Origin: Rhizomonospora bruguierae
Lineage (GTDB): Bacteria; Actinomycetota; Actinomycetes; Mycobacteriales; Micromonosporaceae
NCBI RefSeq assembly: GCF_018397995.1
Contig: NZ_BBQH01000010.1
Span: 232,987-296,986 of the forward strand
Length of the DNA: 64,000 bases
Direction of reading: 5' to 3'
The position numbers and the translations under genes are program-made. Shown here in pieces: positions 34,922 through 46,694 of this stretch. The notes beneath the pieces were generated by a model that was given only the letters and a program-made list of their open reading frames with translations, had not been told where the DNA came from and did not search any database. The first letter of the stretch is position 1. Each line of letters begins with the position of its first letter.

Positions 34922-35923
34922 ATGCCGATCACCATCGCCGACGTGGCCGCGCGGGCGGGCGTCAGCAAGACCACCGTCTCCCGCGTACTGAACGGCAAGG
35001 GCGAACTCGACGAGTCGACCGCCGCCCGGGTACGGGAGGTGATCGCCGAGCTCGGGTACGTGCCCAGCGCGCGGGCGGTCGGCCTGGCGCGGGGGCGGAC
35101 CCGGATCGTCGGGATGCTGGTGCCGTCGCTGACCTGGCCGTGGATGGGCGAGGTGCTCCAGGGCGCGGTGGACGTGGTGGAGACCGAGGGGTACGGGCTG
35201 CTGCTGTTCACCTGCAACCGGGGCGACGAGTCGATGCGGCAGTTCGCCTCGCAGGTGTCCGCCAAGTCGTTCGACGGGCTGCTGGTGATCGAGCCGGAGG
35301 GGACCCTGGAGTACATCGCCGGGCTGCACGGGCGGGGCCTGCCGGTGGTGATGATCGATGATCGGGCACACCAGCCGCTGTTCCCGTCGGTGGCCACGAC
35401 GAACCGGAGCGGCGCGCACGCGGCCGGCGCGCACCTGCTCGCCCTGCGGCGGTACCGGCCGCTGGTGATCACCGGATTGGAGCGCTTCGGCTGTACCCAG
35501 GAGCGGCTGGCCGGGTTCGCCGACGCGTACACGTTCGCCGGGTACCCGATCGATCCGGCGATGGTGGTCGAGGGGGACTTCACCTTCGACTGCGGGCGGC
35601 GGGCGGTGCGCCGGGCACTGGCCGACGGCCTGATCTTCGACGCGGTGTTCGCGCACAACGACCTGTCGGCGGCCGGGGCGATGGCCGCCGTGCGGGAGGC
35701 CGGCAAGAGCGTACCGGAGGACGTGGCCGTGGTGGGCTTCGACGACCTGACGCTCGCGGCGCACACTGATCCGCCACTCAGTTCCGTGCACCAGCCGCTC
35801 AGGCAGATGGGCGAGACGGCGGCCCGCCTGCTCATCTCGCACTTCGAGGGCGCGCCCCTGCCCTCGGTACCCACCGTCATACCCACGACGTTCACGATTC
35901 GCGCCTCAACGGCCGTTGCGTGA
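34922..35923 (+). CDS. LacI-family regulator of the beta-glucoside island
   Basis: The ~333-residue protein has the LacI DNA-binding head ([21 protein letters not shown], with the hinge [19 protein letters not shown]) and a periplasmic-binding-like sensor domain with [20 protein letters not shown]. The ATG at 34922 lies behind GGAGGGGG; a GTG three codons earlier is also possible. It stands at the head of the sugar operon, and a CG-centred palindrome overlaps its stop codon, so it probably represses the ABC importer until an oligosaccharide such as cellobiose binds. In Streptomyces the CebR protein does this with a similar AGCGCT-centred box. Confidence 0.92.
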   Translation: MPITIADVAARAGVSKTTVSRVLNGKGELDESTAARVREVIAELGYVPSARAVGLARGRTRIVGMLVPSLTWPWMGEVLQGAVDVVETEGYGLLLFTCNRGDESMRQFASQVSAKSFDGLLVIEPEGTLEYIAGLHGRGLPVVMIDDRAHQPLFPSVATTNRSGAHAAGAHLLALRRYRPLVITGLERFGCTQERLAGFADAYTFAGYPIDPAMVVEGDFTFDCGRRAVRRALADGLIFDAVFAHNDLSAAGAMAAVREAGKSVPEDVAVVGFDDLTLAAHTDPPLSSVHQPLRQMGETAARLLISHFEGAPLPSVPTVIPTTFTIRASTAVA

Positions 35924-35933
35924 GAGCGCTCTC
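35922..35933. promoter_or_regulatory. CebR-like operator (GAGAGCGCTCTC) before the ABC importer operon
   Basis: A perfect 12-bp palindrome centred on AGCGCT overlaps the stop codon of the LacI gene and precedes the solute-binding protein by ~128 bp. The CebR box of Streptomyces has the same AGCGCT core (TGGGAGCGCTCCCA). It is the most likely operator for the adjacent LacI protein. Confidence 0.7.
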
Positions 35934-36060
35934 TCCCCTACAAAAGGGAGAACCACTGCCCGAGCACCAACGCTAACCACATAACCCCACCCAAGAGGCC
36001 GGATGTCGTGCACCGGCCGCAATGCCGTACGCCCGACAAAATGCACCAGAGGGAGTCTGA

Positions 36061-37737
<1,677 letters not shown>

Positions 37738-37753
37738 CCTGATCCGATCCGTT

Positions 37754-37782
37754 CCCCGGGGTGGCCGGCCGCCACCCCGGGG
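37754..37782 (+). terminator. Strong intercistronic hairpin after the solute-binding protein gene
   Basis: A perfect 12-bp inverted repeat (CCCCGGGGTGGC / GCCACCCCGGGG) with a 5-nt loop lies in the 72-bp gap between the binding-protein and ATPase genes. No T tract follows. It probably stabilises the upstream mRNA and reduces read-through, giving more binding protein than transporter. Confidence 0.7.
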
Positions 37783-37809
37783 GACCCACACCCCAGGCGG
37801 GACGAGGCG

Positions 37810-38895
37810 ATGACCATCCGCGAGACCCCGGCCGCCCCCACCACCGAGGTGGTCCTCGAGGCGGCCGGCCTGACCAAGCACTTCCCGGTGCGCCGGAAGC
37901 TGCGGAGCCTGTTCAAGCCGGTCCGGTTCGTGCACGCGGTCGACGACGTGAACCTGACCCTGCGGCGCGGCCGGGTCACCGCGCTGGTCGGCGAGTCCGG
38001 CTCGGGCAAGTCCACGGTCGCCCGGCTGCTGGCCCAGCTGTACCCGCGTACCGGCGGCGAGATCAAGCTGCACGGCCAGCCGACCCGGGTGCGCGGGGGG
38101 CGCGCCTTCCGGGCCTACGCGCGCCGGGTACAGATGATCTTCCAGGACCCGTTCGCGTCGCTGAACCCGGTGCACACCGTGCGGTACCACCTGACCCGGG
38201 CGCTGCGCATCCACCAGCGCGCCGGGCGGACGCCGGCGGACCTGGAGACGGCGCTGTGCGACCTGCTCACCCGGGTGCAGCTCACCCCGCCGGAGCGGTA
38301 CCTGGACAAGTTCCCGCACGAGCTGTCCGGGGGGCAGCGCCAGCGGGTGGCGATCGCCCGCGCCCTGGGCGCCGACCCGACGGCGCTGCTGGCCGACGAG
38401 CCGGTGTCCATGCTGGACGTGTCGATCCGGCTCGGCGTGCTCAACCTGCTGCGGAACCTGAAGGAGCGGCTGAACCTGGCCATCCTCTACATCACCCACG
38501 ACATCGCCTCGGCCCGGTACTTCGCCGACGACACGATGGTCATGTACGCGGGGCGGATGGTGGAGGGCGGCGACAGCGAGACCGTCACCCAGCGGCCGGC
38601 GCACCCGTACACCCAACTGTTGATCGACTCGGCGCCCGACCCGGACCAGATCCAGGGCGGCACCGGGTCCGTGCCGCGCGACGCCGGCGGCGGCGAGCCG
38701 CCCAGCCTGATCGACCCGCCCGGCGGCTGCCGCTTCCACCCCCGCTGCCCGGCGGTGATGCCGCGCTGCAGCACCGACCTGCCGCCGCGGCTGGAGATCG
38801 GTGACGCCCCCGGCCACTGGGCCGCCTGCTGGCTGTACGACCCCGCCGGCGCGGCCCCGTCCGGCACCCCGGCTGCCCGGGAGATTGGCTCATGA
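37810..38895 (+). CDS. Opp/Dpp-type ABC importer ATP-binding protein (OppF-like)
   Basis: The 361-residue protein has Walker [10 protein letters not shown], signature [15 protein letters not shown], Walker [13 protein letters not shown] and an H-loop ITHD, and the C-terminal oligopeptide-transporter extension with CRFHPRCP and C residues (usual iron-sulfur-like cysteines of DppD/F). The start [12 protein letters not shown] is the OppF-type head. It overlaps the next gene by 4 bp. It sits before the permeases, while the second ATPase is last; both are needed as a heterodimer. Confidence 0.95.
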   Translation: MTIRETPAAPTTEVVLEAAGLTKHFPVRRKLRSLFKPVRFVHAVDDVNLTLRRGRVTALVGESGSGKSTVARLLAQLYPRTGGEIKLHGQPTRVRGGRAFRAYARRVQMIFQDPFASLNPVHTVRYHLTRALRIHQRAGRTPADLETALCDLLTRVQLTPPERYLDKFPHELSGGQRQRVAIARALGADPTALLADEPVSMLDVSIRLGVLNLLRNLKERLNLAILYITHDIASARYFADDTMVMYAGRMVEGGDSETVTQRPAHPYTQLLIDSAPDPDQIQGGTGSVPRDAGGGEPPSLIDPPGGCRFHPRCPAVMPRCSTDLPPRLEIGDAPGHWAACWLYDPAGAAPSGTPAAREIGS

Positions 38896-39872
38896 AGTAT
38901 CTGTTGCAGCGCATCGCGTTCTACCTGTTCACCATGTGGGCCGCGATCACCCTGAACTTCTTCATCCCGCGGATGATCCCCGGCGACCCGGTCCAGGCGA
39001 TGATCGCCCGGTTCCAGGGCCAGATGAGCACGCAGGCGGTCGCCTCGCTGTACGTGCTGTTCGGGCTGGACAAGAAGCAGAGCATCTGGGCCGACTACCG
39101 GGGCTACTGGATCCAGCTGTTCCACGGCGACCTGGGCCTGTCGTTCACGTTCTTCCCGGCGCCGGTGTCGCAGGTGCTCGCCCAGAGCCTGCCCTGGACC
39201 GTGGCCCTGGTCGGCGTCACCACGCTGCTCAGCTTCATGATCGGCACGATGCTGGGCGTCTTCGCCGGCTGGCGGCGCGGCTCCTGGGTGGACGGTCTGC
39301 TGCCGGCCACCACGTTCCTGTCGTCCATCCCGTACTTCTGGCTGGGGCTGATCGCGATCGCCCTGCTCGCCGGGCCGGGCAGCTTCTTCCCCTCCTCAGG
39401 CGGGTACGACCCGGGCCTGGTGCCGGCGTTCGACGGCTACTTCATCCCGAGCGCGATCCGGCACAGCCTGCTGCCGGCCCTGACGATCCTGGTCTCGTCG
39501 GTCAGCGGCTGGATCCTCAGCATGCGCAACATGATGGTCACGGTCGCCTCCGAGGACTACATCACGGTCGCGCACGCCAAGGGCCTGTCGGAGAAGCGGG
39601 TGATGTTCGGGTACGCCGCCCGCAACGCGCTGCTGCCCAACGTCTCCGGCTTCGCCCTGGCGCTGGGCTTCATCGTCGGCGGCACCCTGCTGGTGGAGAT
39701 CGTGTTCTCCTACCCGGGCCTGGGCTACCAGTTGTTCCAGGCGGTCGGCGCCAAGGACTACCCGCTCATGCAGGGCATCTTCCTGATCATCACGCTGTCC
39801 GTGCTGCTGGCGAACCTGCTGGCGGACGTGGCCTACCTGGCGCTCGACCCGCGCACCCGTAAGGAGGGCTGA
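38892..39872 (+). CDS. Opp/Dpp-type ABC permease, OppB-like
   Basis: The 326-residue inner-membrane permease starts with the OppB pattern [20 protein letters not shown] and [12 protein letters not shown] and has the EAA-type coupling loop ([21 protein letters not shown]) and about six helices. It forms the import channel with the next gene product. It lies 3 bp before the next gene. Confidence 0.95.
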   Translation: MKYLLQRIAFYLFTMWAAITLNFFIPRMIPGDPVQAMIARFQGQMSTQAVASLYVLFGLDKKQSIWADYRGYWIQLFHGDLGLSFTFFPAPVSQVLAQSLPWTVALVGVTTLLSFMIGTMLGVFAGWRRGSWVDGLLPATTFLSSIPYFWLGLIAIALLAGPGSFFPSSGGYDPGLVPAFDGYFIPSAIRHSLLPALTILVSSVSGWILSMRNMMVTVASEDYITVAHAKGLSEKRVMFGYAARNALLPNVSGFALALGFIVGGTLLVEIVFSYPGLGYQLFQAVGAKDYPLMQGIFLIITLSVLLANLLADVAYLALDPRTRKEG

Positions 39873-39875
39873 GCG

Positions 39876-40901
39876 ATGACCCTCGCCACCACCGACCTCA
39901 ACGCGATCACGCCGGACGGGCCGGCCAGCGACCTCATCGGGCGGTCGAAGCGCACGCGGCTGCGGTTCGTGGCCAACCGGAAGGCGGCGACCGGCCTGGC
40001 GGTGCTCGGGTTCTTCCTGCTGATCTCGGTGATCGGGCCGTGGATCGCCCCGTACGACCCGTCCAAGCGCAGTTCGGACCTGATCCAGCCGCCGTCCGCC
40101 GCGCACTGGTTCGGCACCACCCACCTGGGTCAGGACGTGTTCAGTCAGGTTCTGGTCGGCACCCGGAGCGTCATCTTCGTCGGGTTCCTCGCCGGGGCGG
40201 TCGCCACGATCCTGTCGGTCCTGATCGGGGTCACCGCCGGGTACCTGGGCGGGCCGGCCGACGAGGGGCTGTCGGCGCTGTCCAACGTGTTCCTGGTGAT
40301 CCCGGCCCTGCCGCTGATCATCATCATCACGTCCACCGTGGAGGAGGCCGGCGACACGGTCGTGGCCCTGGTCATCGGGTTGACCTCGTGGGCGTGGAAC
40401 GCCCGGGTGCTGCGTGCGCAGACGCTCTCGCTGCGCCGCCGCGAGTACATCGAGGCGGCCCGCGCGACCGGCGAGAGCACCTGGCGGCTCATCCTGTTCG
40501 AGGTGCTGCCGAACCTCACCGCGATCATCGCGTCCGGCTTCGTCGGCACGGTCATCTTCGCGGTCATGTCCGAGATCACCCTGGCCTTCATCGGCATCTC
40601 CTCCACGGCGGACTGGAACTGGGGCACGATCCTGTTCTGGGCGCAGAGCCAGCAGGCCCTCGCGCAGGGTGCCTGGTGGTGGTTCGTCCCCGCCGGCCTG
40701 GCCATCGCGATCCTGGGCACCGCGCTGTCGCTGGTGAACTTCGGCATCGACGAGTTCGTCAGCCCCCGGCTGCGCAGCAGCGGCCGGACGAAGATCAGGA
40801 CGGCCACCGGCGGGACCGTGCGGATGCGGGTCGGTTTCACGCCGGTGCTCGCCACGACCGCGCGCACGATCGAGGCGCGCAACGGTAAGGAGCAGTCGTG
40901 A
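39876..40901 (+). CDS. Opp/Dpp-type ABC permease, OppC-like
   Basis: The 341-residue permease has the OppC N-terminal extension (FVANRKAATGLAVLGFFLLI), GTTHLGQDVFSQVLVGTR, and the EAA loop YIEAARATGESTWRLILFEV, with six or so helices. The C-terminal ~50 residues after the last helix are basic and longer than usual. It overlaps the final ATPase gene by 4 bp. Confidence 0.95.
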   Translation: MTLATTDLNAITPDGPASDLIGRSKRTRLRFVANRKAATGLAVLGFFLLISVIGPWIAPYDPSKRSSDLIQPPSAAHWFGTTHLGQDVFSQVLVGTRSVIFVGFLAGAVATILSVLIGVTAGYLGGPADEGLSALSNVFLVIPALPLIIIITSTVEEAGDTVVALVIGLTSWAWNARVLRAQTLSLRRREYIEAARATGESTWRLILFEVLPNLTAIIASGFVGTVIFAVMSEITLAFIGISSTADWNWGTILFWAQSQQALAQGAWWWFVPAGLAIAILGTALSLVNFGIDEFVSPRLRSSGRTKIRTATGGTVRMRVGFTPVLATTARTIEARNGKEQS

Positions 40902-41896
40902 AGGACCCGGTCCTGGAGATCAGAGACCTCAATGTGGACTACGGCCTGGGGGACCAGGCCGTGCACGCGGTCCGCGACGTGAGCCTGACCCTGCACCGGG
41001 GCGAGGTGCTGGGCCTGGCCGGGGAGAGCGGCAGCGGCAAGTCCACCCTGGCGTACGGGCTGACCCGGCTGCTGCCCCCGCCCGGGGTGATCCGCGGCGG
41101 GCAGGTCATCTACCACCCGGCGGCCGGTCCGGCGTACGACGTGATGGCGCTCAGCCACGCCGAACTGCGGGCGTTCCGCTGGGCGGAGACGTCGATCGTG
41201 TTCCAGGGCGCGATGAACTCGCTGAACCCGGTGTACAAGGTGTCCACGCAACTGCTGGACGTGATCAGGGCGCACGAGCCGAGGATGCCCGCCTCCGCCC
41301 GGCTGGCCCGCGCCCGCGAACTGCTCAGGCTGGTGGGCATCGCCGCGGACCGGATGGACAGCTACCCGCACCAGCTCTCCGGCGGCATGCGCCAGCGGGT
41401 GATGATCGGCATGGCGCTCGCCCTGGAGCCGCAGATCGTCATCATGGACGAGCCGACCACCGCGCTGGACGTGGTCATGCAGCGGCAGATCCTGCGCCAG
41501 CTCATCGAGTTACGTGAGCGGCTCGGCTTCTCGGTGCTGTTCATCACCCACGACCTGTCGCTGCTGGTGGAGTTCTCGGACCGGATCGCGATCATGTACG
41601 GCGGGCGGATCGTCGAGGAGGCCCCGGCGCCGGCGCTGTATCGGGACTCCCTGCACCCGTACAGTGACGGACTGCTACATTCGTTCCCCGCCCTGCGCGG
41701 CGAACGGCGGGAACTGACCGGCATCCCCGGCTCCCCGCCGGACCTGCGCAACATGCCGACCGGCTGCTCGTTCCACCCCCGCTGTTCGAAGGCGTTCGAG
41801 CCCTGCCCGGACCGGGTGCCGGTGCTCGGGCACCCGCGCACCCCGGACGGCCGCACCCGCACCGTCGCCTGCTGGCTGCACCCGGCCACGGGCTAG
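40898..41896 (+). CDS. Opp/Dpp-type ABC importer ATP-binding protein (OppD-like)
   Basis: The 332-residue protein has Walker [10 protein letters not shown], the signature as LSGGMRQRVMIGMALAL, Walker B QIVIMDEPTTALD, and the C-terminal Opp extension with GCSFHPRCSKAFEPC. LSGGMRQRVMIAMAL is typical of OppD. The GTG start overlaps the preceding stop. It pairs with the OppF-like product. The beta-glucosidase gene follows after 31 bp with its own GGAG site, probably in the same transcript. Confidence 0.95.
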   Translation: MKDPVLEIRDLNVDYGLGDQAVHAVRDVSLTLHRGEVLGLAGESGSGKSTLAYGLTRLLPPPGVIRGGQVIYHPAAGPAYDVMALSHAELRAFRWAETSIVFQGAMNSLNPVYKVSTQLLDVIRAHEPRMPASARLARARELLRLVGIAADRMDSYPHQLSGGMRQRVMIGMALALEPQIVIMDEPTTALDVVMQRQILRQLIELRERLGFSVLFITHDLSLLVEFSDRIAIMYGGRIVEEAPAPALYRDSLHPYSDGLLHSFPALRGERRELTGIPGSPPDLRNMPTGCSFHPRCSKAFEPCPDRVPVLGHPRTPDGRTRTVACWLHPATG

Positions 41897-41927
41897 AAGC
41901 TCGGTAGGAACCGACCTCAGGAGAACT

Positions 41928-43340
41928 ATGGACCCGACCGCGACCCTGTCCCCCGTCGACGACTCGTCCCGCCACGGCCCCCTCGACGACCTGCCGACCG
42001 GCTTCCGGTGGGGCGTGGCGACCTCCGCGTACCAGATCGAGGGGGCGGTCGCCGAGGACGGGCGGACCCCGTCGATCTGGGACACGTTCTGCCGGGTGCC
42101 CGGCGCGGTGGCCGGCGGCGACATCGGGGACGCCGCCTGCGACCACTACCACCGGATGCCCGAGGACGTGGCCCTGATGCGGGACCTGGCGGTCGACACG
42201 TACCGCTTCTCGGTGGCCTGGCCGCGGGTGCAGCCGGGCGGCCGGGGCCCCGCGAACCCGGCGGGGCTGGCGTTCTACGACCGGCTCGTGGACGAACTGC
42301 TCGGCAACGGCATCGACCCGTGGGTCACCCTGTACCACTGGGACCTGCCGCAGGAGCTGGAGGACGCCGGCGGCTGGCCGGTGCGGGAGACCGCGTACCG
42401 GTTCGCCGACTACGCGCTGCTCGTCTTCGACAGGTTGAGCGACCGGGTCCGCACCTGGACCACGCTCAACGAGCCGTGGTGCTCCGCGATGCTCGGCTAC
42501 GCGTACGGGGCGCACGCGCCGGGGCGGCGCGACTTCGCGGCGAGCATGCACGCCGTGCACCACCTGCTGCTCGCCCACGGGTTGGCGACCCAGCGGATGC
42601 GGGCGGCCGCGCCCGGCCCGGTCGACCTGGGCATCACCCTGAACATGGGCACCGCCGAGCCGGCCACGGACAGCGACCTGGACGCCGCCGCCGCCCGCCG
42701 CTCCGACGGGCTCGGCACCCGCCTCTATTTGGACCCGCTGCGGCGCGGCCGGTACCCGGCGGACGTGCTGGCGGACCTGGAGCGGCGCGGCATCCGGCTG
42801 CCGGTCGAGCCGGGCGACCTGGAGATCATCTCGGCGCCGATCGACGTGCTGGGCGTCAACTACTACATGGGTCACCTGTTCTCCGGCGTGGACGAGGACG
42901 GCCGCACCGTGGACGCCGCCGGCAACCCGGTCGTCCGGGCGATCCCGCGCGGGCTGCCGCGCACCGCGATGGACTGGGAGATTTTCCCGCAGGGCCTGAC
43001 GGACCTGCTCACCCGCGTCGCCCGGGACTATCCGGGGGTCCCGATGGTGGTGACCGAGAGCGGCGCCGCGTTCGACGACGCGCCCGACGCGACCGGCTAC
43101 GTGGCGGACGAGGACCGCACCGCCTACCACGCGGCGCACATCGCGGCCGTCGCGCGCGCCTGCCGGGACGGCGCCGACGTGCGCGGGTACTTCGCCTGGT
43201 CGCTGCTGGACAACTTCGAGTGGGCGTACGGGTACGACAAGCGGTTCGGCATCGTCCGGGTGGACTACGACACGCAGGTGCGCACGCCGAAGCGGTCGGC
43301 CCTCTGGTACCGCGACACGATCCGCCGGCTGCGCGGCTAG
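41928..43340 (+). CDS. GH1 beta-glucosidase (first copy, in the importer operon)
   Basis: The 470-residue enzyme is glycoside hydrolase family 1: [20 protein letters not shown] at the N-terminus, acid/base Glu in TTLNEPW (~E181), nucleophile Glu in VVTESGAAF (~E375; ESG where most have ENG), and the C-terminal [20 protein letters not shown]. No signal peptide, so it acts in the cytoplasm on imported cello-oligosaccharides or other beta-glucosides. It ends 4 bp inside the convergent ROK gene end. The N-terminal ~20 residues before the barrel are an unusual extension relative to the second copy. Confidence 0.95.
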   Translation: MDPTATLSPVDDSSRHGPLDDLPTGFRWGVATSAYQIEGAVAEDGRTPSIWDTFCRVPGAVAGGDIGDAACDHYHRMPEDVALMRDLAVDTYRFSVAWPRVQPGGRGPANPAGLAFYDRLVDELLGNGIDPWVTLYHWDLPQELEDAGGWPVRETAYRFADYALLVFDRLSDRVRTWTTLNEPWCSAMLGYAYGAHAPGRRDFAASMHAVHHLLLAHGLATQRMRAAAPGPVDLGITLNMGTAEPATDSDLDAAAARRSDGLGTRLYLDPLRRGRYPADVLADLERRGIRLPVEPGDLEIISAPIDVLGVNYYMGHLFSGVDEDGRTVDAAGNPVVRAIPRGLPRTAMDWEIFPQGLTDLLTRVARDYPGVPMVVTESGAAFDDAPDATGYVADEDRTAYHAAHIAAVARACRDGADVRGYFAWSLLDNFEWAYGYDKRFGIVRVDYDTQVRTPKRSALWYRDTIRRLRG

Positions 43341-44608
43341 CGGGCCCGGGCCGGGGTGGGGCAGGCGGCGCGGCCCGCTCCGCCACCGGCCCCCGCCAGG
43401 GCGGCGGCGCGGGCGATGCCGCCGTCGCTGAGCAGTTCGGCCACCGGCAGCGTCGCCGCGCCCATCGCGACCGCGTCCGGACCGAGTTCACACAGCTCGA
43501 TGGTGGCCTGCGCGTACGGCTGGCGCAGGGCGTGCCGGGCGGTGGCCTCGCGGATGGCGGGCAGCATCGCGCCGCCGAGCGCCAGCCCCGCCCAGCCGCC
43601 GAGGACGATCCGCTCGGGGTTGAACAGGTTCACCAGCGTGCCGAGCCCGGCCCCGAGGTAGCCGGCGGTGTCGTCCAACACCTTCGCCGCCGTCTTCGAC
43701 GTGGGGGCGGCGGCGATGACGGCGGCCAGCGCCGACTCCTCGTCCGCGCCCGGTGCCGGGCGGCCCCGGTTGGCCTGGCGGTACCGCTCCAGGATGCCCT
43801 CGGCGCCGACGTACGCCTCCAGGCAGCCGTGGGCGCCGCAGCGGCAGGCGCACCCGTCGTACGCGATCGTGGTGTGGCCCCACTCGCCCGCGCTGCTGTG
43901 CGAGCCGCGGTAGCTGGCGCCGTCCGCGACGACCGAGGCGCCGACGCCCGATCCGACCAGGGCGACCACCACGTGCCGGGAGCCGCGCCCGGCGCCGAAC
44001 CACAGCTCGGCCTGGCCGAGGGTCTTGGCGCCGTTGTCGACCAGGACCGGGATGTCGGTGTCCCGGCGCAGCATCGCGCCGAGCGGGACGCCCTCCCAGC
44101 CGAGGGTCTGCGCGTGGACGACGGCGTCGCGGGTGCGCTCCACCACGCCGGACACGGCCACGCCGAGGCCGAGGACGGTGGCGGGGTCGACGCCGGCCCG
44201 GTCGACGACCGAGCCGAGGCCGTCGAGCAGCCGGTCGAGCACCTCGTCCGGCTTCGGCGTGGTGGACGAGAGCGGGTACTCGGCCTTGGCCAGCGGCGCC
44301 ATCGACAGGTCGAACAGTTCCACCTGGACCCGGGTCTCGCCGACGTCGGCGCCGACCACATACCCGTAGCCGGGGGCGACCCGCAGCAGTACCCGGGGCC
44401 GGCCGCCGTCGGACTCGACGAAGCCGGCCTCCTCGACCAGGCCCTCGCCGATCATCTCGCCGATCAGGTTGCTGACGCTGGCCTGGCTGAGCGCGGTGGA
44501 CTGGGCCAGTTCGTGCCGGCTGAGCGGGCCGGACCGGTACAGGTGGGTGAGCAGGACCGCCCGGTTCGCGCGCCGCACGTCGCGCACCGTTGCCCGCCTG
44601 GTATCCAT
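43337..44608 (-). CDS. ROK-family transcriptional repressor (XylR/NagC type)
   Basis: The 423-residue protein has an N-terminal winged helix-turn-helix (RHELAQSTALSQASVSNLIG) and a ROK sugar-binding domain with ATP-like motif GVAVSGVVERTRD, GEWGHTTI, and the zinc motif CACRCGAHGCLEAYVG. ROK repressors of this type respond to sugars or sugar phosphates. The ATG at 44608 is preceded by GGGGGCGGGCGAG. It lies between the two GH1 genes and is divergent from the second, so it probably controls that gene and itself. The C-terminal ~40 residues are Ala/Gly-rich. Confidence 0.93.
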   Translation of the reverse strand: MDTRRATVRDVRRANRAVLLTHLYRSGPLSRHELAQSTALSQASVSNLIGEMIGEGLVEEAGFVESDGGRPRVLLRVAPGYGYVVGADVGETRVQVELFDLSMAPLAKAEYPLSSTTPKPDEVLDRLLDGLGSVVDRAGVDPATVLGLGVAVSGVVERTRDAVVHAQTLGWEGVPLGAMLRRDTDIPVLVDNGAKTLGQAELWFGAGRGSRHVVVALVGSGVGASVVADGASYRGSHSSAGEWGHTTIAYDGCACRCGAHGCLEAYVGAEGILERYRQANRGRPAPGADEESALAAVIAAAPTSKTAAKVLDDTAGYLGAGLGTLVNLFNPERIVLGGWAGLALGGAMLPAIREATARHALRQPYAQATIELCELGPDAVAMGAATLPVAELLSDGGIARAAALAGAGGGAGRAACPTPARAR

Positions 44609-44676
44609 CTCGCCCGCCCCCAATGACACGTGCCTGAACTGCCGTCCAAGCATGCATCACGGTTTCGGTTAATGCT

Positions 44677-44706
44677 TTGAACTAAGTCATGAAGTAGACG
44701 TAGACT
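44677..44706 (+). promoter_or_regulatory. Promoter of the second GH1 gene with likely ROK operator
   Basis: TTGAAC (44677-44682), 18 bp, TAGACT (44701-44706) form a good housekeeping promoter. The -35 box lies inside an AT-rich element, TTAATGCTTTGAACTAA (44669-44685), unusual in this GC-rich DNA and typical in kind of ROK-family operator sites. The position would let the ROK repressor block the promoter. Confidence 0.55.
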
Positions 44707-44790
44707 CCGGGATGGTTTGGGGCGCCACCGCCCTGCCGGCGCCCCTGCCCGTGGCCGCCGGATGGTCTGAGACGACAAGGAGATCACCCG

Positions 44791-46155
44791 GTGCTCGACC
44801 TCGCCACCCTCCCGCCGTCGTTCCTGTGGGGCGTCGCCACCTCGGCCTACCAGATCGAGGGCGCGGCGACCGCCGACGGCCGCAAACCGTCCATCTGGGA
44901 CACGTTCTGCCGCGTTCCGGGCGCGATCGACAACGGCGACACCGGGGACGTGGCGTGCGACCACTACCACCGCTGGCCGGAGGATGTCGCGCTGATGCGC
45001 CGGCTGAACCTCGCGGCGTACCGGTTCTCGGTGGCCTGGCCGCGGGTGCTGCCGGACGGGACCGGCCCGGTGAACCAGGCCGGCCTGGACTTCTACGACC
45101 GGCTGGTGGACGGCCTGCTGGCGGCCGGCATCCGGCCCTTCCTCACCCTCTACCACTGGGACCTGCCGCAGGCGCTCCAGGACCGGGGCGGCTGGCCGAG
45201 CCGGGAGACGGCGTACGCGTTCGGCGAGTACGCGGCGGTCGTGGCGGCCCGCCTGGGCGACCGGGTCACCGACTGGATGACCCTGAACGAGCCGCTGTGC
45301 TCGGCCTGGATCGGGCATCTGGAGGGCACGATGGCCCCCGGCGAGAGGGACCTGACCCGCGCCGTCCGGGCCTCGCACCACCTGCTGCTCGGCCACGGGC
45401 TGGCCACCGCCGCCATCCGGGCGAACGCGGCCCGGCCCCCGGCCGTCGGCGTGGTGTGCAACCTCAGCCCGATCGAGCCGCTCAGCGACGGCGAGGCGGA
45501 CCGGGCCGCCGCGGTCCGCGCCGACGGGCACACCAACCGGTGGTGGCTGGACCCGCTGTTCGGTCGCGGCTACCCCGCCGACATGATCGAGACGTACCGG
45601 GTCGCTCTCCCGGTCGAGCCCGGCGACCTGGAGTCGATCGCCGCCCCGCTGGACTTCTTCGGCCTGAACTACTACTTCCGGCAGGTCGTCACCGCCGACC
45701 CGGACGGGCCGGCGCCGTTCGCCCGGCAGGTGCCGGTCCCCGCCGCGGTGGAGACCGCGATGGGCTGGGAGAGCCACGCGGCGGGCCTGGAGCAGCTGAT
45801 CCTGCGGCTGGCGGAGGAGTACGGCGTGCGCAGCATCTACGTGACGGAGAACGGCTCCGCCTGGCACGACGAGGTGACCCCGGCCGGGGACATCGAGGAC
45901 AAGGAGCGCACCGAGTACCTCGAACAGCACCTGGCCGCGTGCGGGGCGGCCGCCGCCAAGGGTGCCCCGATCCACGGGTACTTCGCCTGGTCGCTGCTGG
46001 ACAACTTCGAGTGGGCGTACGGGTACGACAAGCGGTTCGGGCTGGTCCACGTGGACTACCCCACCCAGCGCCGCACCATCAAGATCAGTGGCCATCGCTA
46101 CGCCGAGCTAATCGCCGAACACCGCCAGCTCGCGGCCAGCCGGACGGTCGGTTGA
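44791..46155 (+). CDS. GH1 beta-glucosidase (second copy)
   Basis: The 454-residue enzyme is GH1 with [20 protein letters not shown], acid/base Glu in MTLNEPLCS (~E166), nucleophile Glu in YVTENGSAW (~E353), and the C-terminal [20 protein letters not shown] identical to the first copy. GTG start behind AAGGAG. No signal peptide. It is ~60-65% alike by eye to the first copy, so the two are paralogues or related by old duplication; separate control (LacI versus ROK) suggests different inducers. It is monocistronic or reads into the flavin reductase gene. Confidence 0.95.
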   Translation: MLDLATLPPSFLWGVATSAYQIEGAATADGRKPSIWDTFCRVPGAIDNGDTGDVACDHYHRWPEDVALMRRLNLAAYRFSVAWPRVLPDGTGPVNQAGLDFYDRLVDGLLAAGIRPFLTLYHWDLPQALQDRGGWPSRETAYAFGEYAAVVAARLGDRVTDWMTLNEPLCSAWIGHLEGTMAPGERDLTRAVRASHHLLLGHGLATAAIRANAARPPAVGVVCNLSPIEPLSDGEADRAAAVRADGHTNRWWLDPLFGRGYPADMIETYRVALPVEPGDLESIAAPLDFFGLNYYFRQVVTADPDGPAPFARQVPVPAAVETAMGWESHAAGLEQLILRLAEEYGVRSIYVTENGSAWHDEVTPAGDIEDKERTEYLEQHLAACGAAAAKGAPIHGYFAWSLLDNFEWAYGYDKRFGLVHVDYPTQRRTIKISGHRYAELIAEHRQLAASRTVG

Positions 46156-46163
46156 GCCGCCGT

Positions 46164-46175
46164 TAGCATGGAGGC
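46164..46175 (+). promoter_or_regulatory. Leaderless -10 element of the flavin reductase gene
   Basis: TAGCAT at 46164-46169 ends 6 bp before the GTG start. Confidence 0.5.
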
Positions 46176-46685
46176 GTGCTGACCACCCCCCACCCGGACC
46201 CGGATGGACGGCTCGACCCGGACCGGTTCCGGCGGGTGCTCTCGCACTTCTGCTCCGGGGTGGTCGTCGTCACCGCCATGGCCGGCGCCGAGCCGGTGGG
46301 GCTGACCTGCCAGTCGTTCTCCTCGCTGTCACTAGAACCGCCGCTGGTGCTGTTCGGCGTCGCGCGCACGTCCCGCAGCTGGCCGCGGTTGCGCCGGGCC
46401 GGCCGGTTCGCGGTGAACATCCTGGCCGCGGACCAGGAGCGGACCAGCCGCGCGTTCTCCGTCCAGGGCGCGGACAAGTTCTCGGTCCAGTCCTGGGAAC
46501 TCGGGCCGCAGACCGGCGCGCCGCTGCTGGTCGGCGCGCTGGCCCACCTGGAGTGCGGGATCTACGCGGTGCACGACGGCGGCGACCACGAGATCGTGGT
46601 GGGGCGGGTGCTGGCGCTGCGCGAGCACGAGCATCCCGGCCCGGCGCTGCTCTACTTCCGCAGCGGGTACCACCGCCTCGGCTGA
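46176..46685 (+). CDS. Flavin reductase family protein
   Basis: The 169-residue protein has the flavin reductase-like (FMN-binding split-barrel) pattern: FRRVLSHFCSGVVVVTAMAG, LTCQSFSSLSLEPPLVLFGV, GRFAVNILAADQE, and a C-terminal LLYFRSGYHRLG. Such proteins supply reduced flavin to a two-component monooxygenase; no monooxygenase gene is in the window, so the partner is unknown. It starts at GTG 46176, a leaderless-type position, 20 bp after the GH1 stop. Confidence 0.9.
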   Translation: MLTTPHPDPDGRLDPDRFRRVLSHFCSGVVVVTAMAGAEPVGLTCQSFSSLSLEPPLVLFGVARTSRSWPRLRRAGRFAVNILAADQERTSRAFSVQGADKFSVQSWELGPQTGAPLLVGALAHLECGIYAVHDGGDHEIVVGRVLALREHEHPGPALLYFRSGYHRLG

Positions 46686-46694
46686 CCCGGCCGG

